DNA of 53,428 bases from Pseudomonas maioricensis. GTDB lineage: Bacteria > Pseudomonadota > Gammaproteobacteria > Pseudomonadales > Pseudomonadaceae. The notes beneath the pieces were generated by a model that worked only from the letters and a program-made list of their open reading frames with translations, was not told the origin of the DNA and did not search any database. The stretch is from assembly GCF_022790535.1 (NCBI RefSeq), contig NZ_LOHG01000017.1, positions 1 through 53,428 on the forward strand, given 5' to 3'. Position numbers and translations under genes: made by a program. Within the stretch, counting starts at the first letter, position 1, and each line of letters starts with the position of its first letter. Below are positions 8,326 to 14,352 of the stretch, one piece after another.

Positions 8326-8721
8326 ATGAATATTCAGAATGTATTGACCTGTTTACATGATCGGCTGCCGAACCTTTTGGGTGTTTATCTATTTGGGAGT
8401 CAGGTCAGCGGTCATGCAAATGCTGAGAGCGATATAGATCTAGCTGTTCTGGTTCCTGGTGTGATCGACCCGGTGGATCTATGGCGTCTGGCAGGTGAGC
8501 TTGCTGATATTGCCGGTTTTCATGTTGATTTAATCGACCTGCGTGCCGCTTCGACAATTATGCAATATCAGATTATTACCAAGGGGCGTCGACTTTGGGC
8601 TAAAAATGAAGCCGCAGGAATCTTTGAAGCTTTCGTGCTTAGCGAAAAAACCTCACTGGATTGCGCGAGGTCCGGATTGCTAGACGATATTCAGAAGAAG
8701 GGAATTGTCCATGGTCGATGA
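8326..8721 (+). CDS. mntA: MntA-type minimal nucleotidyltransferase antitoxin
   Basis: This 131-residue protein has the minimal nucleotidyltransferase signature GSx10DxD: Gly24-Ser25 and Asp36-x-Asp38. Family members modify the paired HepT toxin by adding AMP units to a tyrosine in the RX4HXY motif, which silences it. The ATG at 8326 follows GAGAGG; a far upstream in-frame start overlaps the tRNA and is rejected. The last 11 bases overlap the hepT gene, showing translational coupling. The C-terminal tail beyond about residue 95 is longer than in minimal family members. The codon use looks more AT-rich than the flanking core genes, consistent with acquisition. Confidence 0.82.
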   Translation: MNIQNVLTCLHDRLPNLLGVYLFGSQVSGHANAESDIDLAVLVPGVIDPVDLWRLAGELADIAGFHVDLIDLRAASTIMQYQIITKGRRLWAKNEAAGIFEAFVLSEKTSLDCARSGLLDDIQKKGIVHGR

Positions 8722-9130
8722 TGTGCTAATTAATAAAACAGCCTCTATTGAACGCTGTGTTCAAAGGGTCCGGGAAGAGTACGAAAAGGATCCCTCAACT
8801 TTTGAGTTTGATTTCACTCGTCAAGATGCCGCGATACTCAATATCCAGCGCGCCTGCGAGGCGGCTCTCGATATGGGGCAGCACCTTATTCGGCGTGAAA
8901 GCCTTGGCGTCCCACAAAGCGCCCGTGATGTTTTCGAACTGCTTCATCGGGGTGGATGGTTGGAGCTTTCATTACTGCCAGTCATGAAGAATATGGTGGG
9001 ATTCCGGAATATCGCGGTTCACGAGTATCAAACCCTCCAATTGCCCATCACCGTGGCGATTATCACGCAACATTTAGACGATTTTATCCTGTTCACTTCT
9101 GCGATTTTGCGTAAGGACGCTATGGCCTGA
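8711..9130 (+). CDS. hepT: HepT-type ribonuclease toxin (HEPN domain)
   Basis: This 139-residue all-helical HEPN-family protein has the catalytic motif R99-N-I-A-V-H104-E-Y106, exactly RX4HXY. Arg and His form the RNase site in dimers and Tyr is the known AMPylation target of MntA. The ATG at 8711 overlaps the mntA end by 11 bases, the usual antitoxin-first order. The Lys-less start through Ile-Gln-Arg-Ala-Cys-Glu-Ala (about 44-51) fits DUF86/HepT. It has no close downstream partner on this strand. Confidence 0.83.
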   Translation: MVDDVLINKTASIERCVQRVREEYEKDPSTFEFDFTRQDAAILNIQRACEAALDMGQHLIRRESLGVPQSARDVFELLHRGGWLELSLLPVMKNMVGFRNIAVHEYQTLQLPITVAIITQHLDDFILFTSAILRKDAMA

Positions 9131-9239
9131 GTCGCAGTTCTGGTCAGCACGGATACGAAATTCGTGGCACTGCCTACCGTCTTGGGATCATCTCTATTTA
9201 TGCGGTACATCAACGGGCTGTGTGGATAATGAGGGGCGC

Positions 9240-9485
9240 TTATTCTTCTGCATTCATCTCTCCCTGTCGAGTTAGCAGCTCATGCGGATCTACATCCAGC
9301 CCCCGACACACATCCATAAACTCAATCACATCCAGCCGCCGCTCGGCATTTTCTGTCTTCGATACGAAGGACTGCAGCCGTCCCAACTTCGTGGCCAGCT
9401 CTTTTTGGGTCAGGCCTGCTTCTGCTCGTGCTTCCAGGAGAAGGGTCAGGAGGGACTGGTAGCGGGTGTTGTGGTTGGTCTTCAC
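9240..9485 (-). CDS. Small XRE-family regulator, third of a tandem array
   Basis: This 81-residue protein is almost entirely one helix-turn-helix domain (about residues 10-65: LLEARAEAGLTQKELATKLG, then QSFVSKTENAERRLD). It is about 89 percent identical over 70 residues to the gene at 9793-10035. A telling difference is Leu37 in place of Pro37 in GRPQSFVSK, next to the recognition helix. The start is GTG at 9485, overlapping the TGA of the preceding array gene by 3 bases (GTGA), so it is translationally coupled. It has no effector domain. It is a likely autoregulator or an antitoxin-like repressor. Confidence 0.8.
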   Translation of the reverse strand: MKTNHNTRYQSLLTLLLEARAEAGLTQKELATKLGRLQSFVSKTENAERRLDVIEFMDVCRGLDVDPHELLTRQGEMNAEE

Positions 9486-9733
9486 TCTGATGACGCCAGC
9501 GCCTCTTCATACTCATTCACAAACTGCGGTAACGCATAACCAAGCACCGCACACAAATCCCGCAGTTGAATCAGGTCTAGGCGTCGTGACCCTTTTTCCA
9601 CATCGCTCATGAATGACTGCGGTCGACCCAGTGCTGAGGAGCACTCCGATTGGGTCAGGTCGGCATTTTCTCTGATCGTGCGGAGTAGCATGATCAGCAC
9701 CTGATGTTCTCGTCGATAGATTGCTTTTGTCAT
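9482..9733 (-). CDS. Small XRE-family regulator, middle of the array
   Basis: This 83-residue helix-turn-helix protein is divergent from its two neighbours but aligns end to end with them (LLRTIRENADLTQSECSSALGRPQSFMSDVEKGSRRLDLIQL). The ATG at 9733 is preferred because it lines up with the paralogues' N termini. A second in-frame ATG at 9793 overlaps the upstream gene's TAA (TAATG) and would add 20 residues, so coupled re-initiation there is possible. It ends in a GTGA overlap with the last array gene. DNA target unknown. Confidence 0.75.
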   Translation of the reverse strand: MTKAIYRREHQVLIMLLRTIRENADLTQSECSSALGRPQSFMSDVEKGSRRLDLIQLRDLCAVLGYALPQFVNEYEEALASSE

Positions 9734-9792
9734 AGTGTTTTTAAGGGCCGTGTTCTTCAGGCAGTAGCTTTGTGATTCATGATTATCCGTCA

Positions 9793-10035
9793 TTAACCCA
9801 CACGCATATTCTCTAGCCGAACCAGCAGCTGATGCGGATCCGCATCCAGCCCCTGACACAAATCCATAAACTCAATCACGTCCAGTCTTCGCTCCGCATT
9901 CTCGGTTTTCGACACGAAGGACTGCGGTCGTCCCAACTTCGTGGCCAGCTCTTTTTGAGTCAGGCCTGCTTCTATTCGCGCTTCCAGTAGAAGGGTCAGG
10001 AGGGATTGGTAGCGGGTGTTATGGATGGTTTTCAC
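9793..10035 (-). CDS. Small XRE-family regulator, first of the array
   Basis: This 80-residue HTH_3-type protein has its helix-turn-helix at about residues 12-66, starting with GTG at 10035. It is the promoter-proximal gene of the minus-strand array and lies about 35 bases from the large palindrome at 10071-10103. Near identity with the third gene shows a recent duplication around the divergent middle gene. The palindrome overlaps the best promoter candidate for this gene, which suggests negative autoregulation. Confidence 0.8.
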   Translation of the reverse strand: MKTIHNTRYQSLLTLLLEARIEAGLTQKELATKLGRPQSFVSKTENAERRLDVIEFMDLCQGLDADPHQLLVRLENMRVG

Positions 10036-10065
10036 TCAGGTGTGCCGTTTGATGATCCGGCTATC

Positions 10066-10094
10066 TAAATAAACCCGAATTGGGATTATCCCAA
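10066..10094 (-). promoter_or_regulatory. Candidate promoter of the XRE array
   Basis: Read on the minus strand, TTGGGA (10094-10089) and TATTTA (10071-10066) are spaced 17 bases apart. The -35 element and the spacer lie inside the palindrome 10071-10103, so a repressor bound there would block it. Confidence 0.35.
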
Positions 10095-10103
10095 AATGGG
10101 TTT
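10071..10103. promoter_or_regulatory. 33-bp palindromic operator candidate
   Basis: Two nested inverted repeats share one centre at base 10087. The inner repeat TTGGGAT-T-ATCCCAA is perfect (7+1+7) and the outer one is AAACCC...GGGTTT. Thirteen of sixteen base pairs match over 33 bases. It lies between the divergent XRE array and the orphan gene at 10161. The size fits a dimer or tetramer of small HTH proteins. Confidence 0.65.
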
Positions 10104-10160
10104 TGGATCTATCATGCATGCAGTCACGGAAGCATTCACCTGAGCAAGAAGGAGTCATGC

Positions 10161-10490
10161 ATGAGAAATAGATATTCACTTCGTTTGCAGCAAATAACGG
10201 AAGGTCTGATTACCACGCGAAAATGTGTTGAGTGTCGTCAGCAGCGGAAAAGCCTGCCAAATACGCCTACCCGGCAGCAAGTCGTCAGCTCCATGTACGC
10301 CTACCTCATGACCAGTTGGGATGAGTTGCCCGACGAGAACAAGCGTGCTTTGGGCTTCGACTTCGTTGTGGGCAGTGAAGGCGAGGAGGTAGCGCTCAAT
10401 CATCTGGCGCGGCTTTTTATGGATTATGCAGATTTGTCATTTCGGCGAGCGCTGGTGGCTCGGCGTAGACGGTTGGGTATTGATGCGTGA
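10161..10490 (+). CDS. Hypothetical protein, divergent from the XRE array
   Basis: This 109-residue, soluble, strongly basic-ended protein is not recognised. It has a Cys-x2-Cys pair (KCVECRQQRK, about residues 22-25) near the N terminus, a helical middle (VSSMYAYLMTSWDELPDENKRALG) and a C-terminal run of arginines (ALVARRRRLG). The ATG at 10161 follows AGAAGGAG at good spacing. It faces the XRE array across the palindrome, so the small regulators probably control it. No transmembrane segment or signal peptide is seen. A role as effector or partner of the array is only a guess. Confidence 0.65.
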   Translation: MRNRYSLRLQQITEGLITTRKCVECRQQRKSLPNTPTRQQVVSSMYAYLMTSWDELPDENKRALGFDFVVGSEGEEVALNHLARLFMDYADLSFRRALVARRRRLGIDA

Positions 10491-10572
10491 ATTGGGGTGA
10501 TCGGATAGCCAGTGGAGGATGCTGTTGGCGTGTTGGTGGTTCCCGTTGTACCTGATGCCCGGCGGCGCCTGA

Positions 10573-10599
10573 ATCGCGGGCAAGCCTCGCTCCCACAGG
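10573..10599. repeat. Single REP unit, GTGGGAGC class
   Basis: One unit reading ATCGCGGGCAAGC...GCTCCCACAGG, without its inverted mate. It stands 10 bases before a different REP class, forming a mixed cluster in the 330-base gap between two small orphan genes. Confidence 0.75.
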
Positions 10600-10608
10600 T
10601 TCTGCGCC

Positions 10609-10709
10609 ATCCCGTAGAAACGGCTTCAGCCGGGAGGAGGTTGGGGGCATTCGCTAGATATCCTTCGGCAGAAATACCGCCCTCCCGGCTGAAGCCGTTC
10701 CTACGGGAT
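10609..10709. repeat. REP pair, GGCTTCAGCCGGGAGG class
   Basis: The two inverted arms, ATCCCGTAG...CGGGAGG (10609-10637) and CCTCCCGG...CTACGGGAT (10681-10709), are 29 bases long with one mismatch. Each arm holds its own small GGCTTCAGCC hairpin. Single units of this class recur at 23727 and 40396. Confidence 0.85.
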
Positions 10710-10820
10710 AGCTGGCAAACACAGAACTTCTCACGGGGATAGGGGGGGCGGCTAACGCGGTCCAGGGGAGTGTAGGAATCGTCCTATTTTCCGCAGGTTG
10801 ATAGTCGAGAGCTGGGAGAT

Positions 10821-11186
10821 ATGAATAACTACCGCTGTCGCCAAATGGAATTGGCTGAAGATGAACTTGAATCCACTCGGCATAACGAGGGAAATCAGGT
10901 TCAGAGGCGCGGACGTATCCAGGCGCTCATTTCAGAGGAAACCCTGCAGGAACACGTCATGACTGAAGCCGAGCTCGAAAAAACCAAAGCCGAGATCAAC
11001 AAAATGTTAGCCGAAGCGCACAAGCTCGTTCTGGAGGCTGACAAGCTCGGCGCTGAAAAAACCAAGCTTAATGCTGAAGCTCGCAAAATGACTCGCGAAA
11101 TCTTCTGGTATCCCGTCGCAATTGCCATTGGCATGATTGGCGCAGTGTCCACGGTAACGCTGTTGTTGGCCAGGCTACTCAGCTAA
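10821..11186 (+). CDS. Coiled-coil protein with C-terminal membrane anchor
   Basis: This 121-residue protein has no recognised family. Residues about 45-92 form a heptad-rich, Glu/Lys/Ala-rich coiled coil (EAELEKTKAEINKMLAEAHKL and onward). Residues about 95-118 are one hydrophobic membrane segment (FWYPVAIAIGMIGAVSTVTLLLA). The topology suggests a tail-anchored inner-membrane protein with a cytoplasmic rod. GGGAG just upstream supports the ATG at 10821. It lies inside the accessory segment and has no close operon partner. Similar layouts occur in phage- and plasmid-borne small proteins, but no function can be assigned. Confidence 0.65.
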   Translation: MNNYRCRQMELAEDELESTRHNEGNQVQRRGRIQALISEETLQEHVMTEAELEKTKAEINKMLAEAHKLVLEADKLGAEKTKLNAEARKMTREIFWYPVAIAIGMIGAVSTVTLLLARLLS

Positions 11187-11215
11187 TCGCTTATTGCTTG
11201 CATGCCTTCTGATGG

Positions 11216-11275
11216 TCAGTTCCGAATGAGACCCAACCCGTCGGCATAAACCACCGCCGTAACCTCTTCATAACT
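11216..11275 (-). pseudogene. Fragment of a HAD phosphatase gene (3' end)
   Basis: Read on the minus strand this encodes SYEEVTAVVYADGLGLIRN then a stop. It matches the C terminus of the HAD protein encoded at 13332-13982 (SYEGVTVVVDAEGLGLMRV) at 13 of 18 positions; the DNA is about 80 percent identical over 51 bases. An in-frame stop lies four codons upstream, so only the last 20 or so codons survive. It marks the far edge of the DUF3857 segment relative to the intact HAD gene. Confidence 0.6.
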
Positions 11276-11381
11276 TCGGGTTCACCCGTTTTGACGCATG
11301 GAATCCATCGGCCGGTCTTGGGCCAACCCGTCCCAGATCCACACGAACAGTAATCCCTGACTGACCGCATATAACCTGTTA

Positions 11382-11412
11382 TTGCACCGCTAATGCATCA
11401 ACCCTGTAGAAT
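11382..11412 (+). promoter_or_regulatory. Weak sigma-70 promoter candidate
   Basis: TTGCAC (11382-11387) and TAGAAT (11407-11412) lie 19 bases apart, 39 bases before the DUF3857 gene. The spacing is longer than ideal. Confidence 0.3.
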
Positions 11413-11450
11413 GCGACGCGTTTGTATTTGGATTTTTATAAAGGGATTTT

Positions 11451-13313
11451 ATGCAGTTAATGTGCGTTATACGTCGTAATCTGGCTCTTGGATTGTTGAT
11501 GATTGTTACCTGGACTGGCGCAGCTCATGCGAACAGTGACGGCAACGATTCATCGGTCACTATTGAGAAATACATTCACGCTCACGTGATCAATCACGAT
11601 GGCAGCTTTCTGCTGACATCCGAAGTCGTGATGCTTATCAATGAAGAGCGGGGCGTCCAGGCGCAGGCTCAACGCTCGCTGAGCTACAACCGATCTCTGG
11701 AAATACTTGATGTGACGGAGGCGTACACGCAGAAGCCGGATGGTCGAAAGGTTCTGGTAAAGGCGGATGAGATTCGTGAGCAGCAGGAGCCAGCGTCCGC
11801 TAACGCCCCCATGTTTCAGGACACCTTGGTCAAAGTGGTGATTTTCCCTGAAGTAGCGGTTGGTGACCGACTGGTTCTTCACTATCAGAAACATCGCACG
11901 ACTCCTCTATTCCCGGGGCAGTTCGAACAGATCACTCCCGCGTGGTACTACCCGGCCAAACAGTTCTCGCTGATTTATGACCTGCCTGAAGACAAACCAC
12001 TTTATGCCGATGTGAGAGGCTTCAAGGCTGTTAGCCAGGCTGCCGCACCGGGGCGTCAAGTTTATCGTTGGGATTATGTGCAGAGTGACAAGGCGCGTCC
12101 CGAGCGAGGTTCGGTCTCGTATATCGATTACGGTCAATACTTGGCTGTTTCAACTTTTGCCGACTTCTCGTCATTCGGCAAAGCCTACGACGCACGAGCC
12201 CAGGCTGCCGCAACTCCTGAGATTGTAAAGCTGGCTAACAAGGTCACAGCAGGAGCCGAAACTCCGCGCGCCAAAGCGATTGCGCTCAGCGACTGGGTAC
12301 GCATGAATATTCGTTACGTGGCGGTTTATGTAGGCGCTGGCACTGTCGTGCCTCACTCCGCCGAAGCGATACTTGCCAATCGTTACGGTGATTGCAAAGA
12401 CCACGTCGCGTTGTTGGAGGCTTTGCTCGCTGCGGTGAATATCGAAAGCAGTCCTGCGCTGATCAACCTGGGCAACGCGTATACCTTGCCCAAGGTGCCG
12501 ACATTGGGTGTTATCAACCATGTCATTACCTATGTTCCGAGTCTTGATCTCTATCTGGATTCAACTATCCCGGGCATTGCCGGTGGATACTTACCGGTTC
12601 CCGATCTGGATAAGCCCGTGGTCATTACTCGCCTGGGTAAGTTGGGCAGGACGCCAGCCAATCAGGATGGGGGAGCCAGTAACTCGATCACCTTCAAAAT
12701 CGACGTCACAGGCGGCGCTGACTTTACTCAGCTATCGACCATAACCGGGTGGGGGGCTGAGCTGAATCGTTATGTACTGAAATCCATGAAGCCTTCGGAT
12801 CGAAATCAGCTGATTCAGCGAGCGCTTGCGGCCTACGGGCAGACGGCCAGCGGTGAACTGGATGCGGGGGCGTTGGACGGCACCACAGATAACTATGAAA
12901 TGAAGATTACTGGCCGTACGAAAAACCTGATCAATCTGCCGGGGCCTATCGGGGTCCCTACGATCAGTAGCTTTGCGGGCGGTATCGCAGACAATGTATT
13001 TGCCTTCGTTTCTGAAAGCGAGCGAGTACAGGGTTTCACGTGTATATCAGGTAACGGCGAAGAACAGGTTCGTTTCGAGTTTCCGGACGGCGTAGAAATT
13101 ATTGCTATGCCCAAGGCTACAACGATCAGCCAGGCTGGCTTTGACTACGGTTCCACGTACGAAAAAGAAGCAAATGTCGTCGTGCTCAAACGTCACTACC
13201 AGTTCAAACGAAGCAGTGCAGTTTGCTCGCCTGAAGACTTCACCGCGATGAAGGCGCCCATCGAGGCGATGGTTAAGGACCTGAAAAGTCAGATTATTGT
13301 TCGAGCGATCTAA
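11451..13313 (+). CDS. DUF3857 and transglutaminase-like exported protein
   Basis: This 620-residue protein has a signal peptide (about residues 1-27, ending AAHAN), a DUF3857 beta-rich domain (about 35-230) and a transglutaminase/protease-like core with probable catalytic Cys315 in NRYGDCKDHVALLEALL. A further beta-rich C-terminal region follows. In characterised relatives this architecture belongs to exported proteins with putative peptidase or acyl-transfer activity; the substrate is unknown. It lies alone between a HAD gene fragment and the intact HAD gene, which suggests it came in by insertion or gene replacement. The ATG at 11451 gives the signal peptide directly. Confidence 0.85.
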   Translation: MQLMCVIRRNLALGLLMIVTWTGAAHANSDGNDSSVTIEKYIHAHVINHDGSFLLTSEVVMLINEERGVQAQAQRSLSYNRSLEILDVTEAYTQKPDGRKVLVKADEIREQQEPASANAPMFQDTLVKVVIFPEVAVGDRLVLHYQKHRTTPLFPGQFEQITPAWYYPAKQFSLIYDLPEDKPLYADVRGFKAVSQAAAPGRQVYRWDYVQSDKARPERGSVSYIDYGQYLAVSTFADFSSFGKAYDARAQAAATPEIVKLANKVTAGAETPRAKAIALSDWVRMNIRYVAVYVGAGTVVPHSAEAILANRYGDCKDHVALLEALLAAVNIESSPALINLGNAYTLPKVPTLGVINHVITYVPSLDLYLDSTIPGIAGGYLPVPDLDKPVVITRLGKLGRTPANQDGGASNSITFKIDVTGGADFTQLSTITGWGAELNRYVLKSMKPSDRNQLIQRALAAYGQTASGELDAGALDGTTDNYEMKITGRTKNLINLPGPIGVPTISSFAGGIADNVFAFVSESERVQGFTCISGNGEEQVRFEFPDGVEIIAMPKATTISQAGFDYGSTYEKEANVVVLKRHYQFKRSSAVCSPEDFTAMKAPIEAMVKDLKSQIIVRAI

Positions 13314-13331
13314 CTTTTATTTTGATGCGGG

Positions 13332-13982
13332 TTACACCCGCATCAATCCCAATCCCTCAGCATCAACCACCACCGTCACCCCTTCATAACTTGCCAGCGT
13401 CCCGTGCTGCGTCTCCATCTCATACTCATGCGTCGCCGTAATCACCACCACACTCGCGCCAGCTGCTTCGGCGGCTGCAATGCCTGCTGGCGCATCTTCG
13501 AATACCAGGCAGTCTTTCGGATCAACACCCAGTCGTTTGGCTGCAAGCAGAAAGCAGTCCGGTGCGGGTTTGCCTTGGCTGACGTCTTCGGATGTGACGA
13601 TGTTGACCGGCAGTTTCAGGCCCGCAGCTTTCAGGCGCGCCTCGGCCAGGGCGCGAGGTGCTGAGGTGACGATGGCCCAGCGTTCTGGCGGGAGTGAGGC
13701 GAGGAGGCGGGCGGCGTCGGCGACTTCTATGACGCCTTCTACGTCGTCGATCTCAGCTTGAGAAATGGCTTGGGCTTCCAGCTCCGGGTTGACGCCGGGC
13801 AGGTTCAGGTTGCGGATGGTGTCGATGCAGCGCACACCGTGGATGGTGGGTAGAAAGGTTTTGACGTCCAGGCCGTGGCGTTCTGCCCAGTGAGTCCAGA
13901 CCCGCTCGGCGGCGACGATGGAATTGAGCAGCGTGCCGTCCATGTCGAACAGGAATGCCGAGAAGCGTCGGTTGTTGAGCAT
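13332..13982 (-). CDS. HAD-superfamily sugar/polyol phosphatase
   Basis: This 216-residue protein has HAD motif I DMDGTLLNS (residues about 13-21), a helical cap, motif II at VTSAP, a lysine at SQGKPAPD and motif IV at VFEDAPAGIAAAEAAG. This is the pattern of beta-phosphoglucomutase-like phosphatases such as YfbT and HxpB, which dephosphorylate small sugar or polyol phosphates. The real substrate is uncertain. It converges with the DUF3857 gene across 18 bases. A short stem-loop overlaps its stop codon. Confidence 0.85.
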   Translation of the reverse strand: MLNNRRFSAFLFDMDGTLLNSIVAAERVWTHWAERHGLDVKTFLPTIHGVRCIDTIRNLNLPGVNPELEAQAISQAEIDDVEGVIEVADAARLLASLPPERWAIVTSAPRALAEARLKAAGLKLPVNIVTSEDVSQGKPAPDCFLLAAKRLGVDPKDCLVFEDAPAGIAAAEAAGASVVVITATHEYEMETQHGTLASYEGVTVVVDAEGLGLMRV

Positions 13983-14020
13983 GGGTTACCTCTCTGAAAT
14001 GGGGACGATACGCACGATTT

Positions 14021-14093
14021 TGTAGGAGCTGCCGAAGGCTGCGAAATACGGTATGTCAGGAAAACGCCTTCGCAGCCTTCGGCAGCTCCTACA
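14021..14093. repeat. REP pair, GAGCTGCCGAAGGCTGCGAA class
   Basis: Perfect 25-bp arms (14021-14045 and 14069-14093) start TGTAGGAGCTGCC, with a 23-base spacer. It occupies the 370-base gap between the HAD gene and the malic enzyme. The remainder of that gap, 14094-14352, holds no gene; it should carry the malic enzyme promoter, but no convincing hexamers stand out. Confidence 0.9.
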
Positions 14094-14352
14094 GAGGTCA
14101 ACATATTCCGTGACAATTCCGAGTCTACCCAGCAGCGCCGGGGCATACGAGTCTGATTTTTTGCCATCCTTTCGCCATGTAGTAGCGGCAAATTGTCGCA
14201 ACACGATTTTGCGCGAGTAAGATGTGCACCTTGATTTCACGACCCCCGATTTTTTCGAGGCTCGCCCTGATGCGCTCCGGTGGAGATTCCGGGTGTCGAG
14301 CCTCGGTTGTACGGACTGAATACGAGTAGACAAGAAAAGGCGATAACTGAAA

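Noticed and set aside
13313..13345. Hairpin GATGCGGGT/ACCCGCATC as a terminator between the DUF3857 and HAD genes
   Set aside because: No T-run follows it on either strand and it overlaps the HAD stop codon, so it is a stem-loop of uncertain role.
8196..13400. Integrated element using the tRNA-Ser 3' end as attachment site
   Set aside because: No repeat of the tRNA end and no integrase gene was seen in the segment, so an integrative element cannot be claimed.
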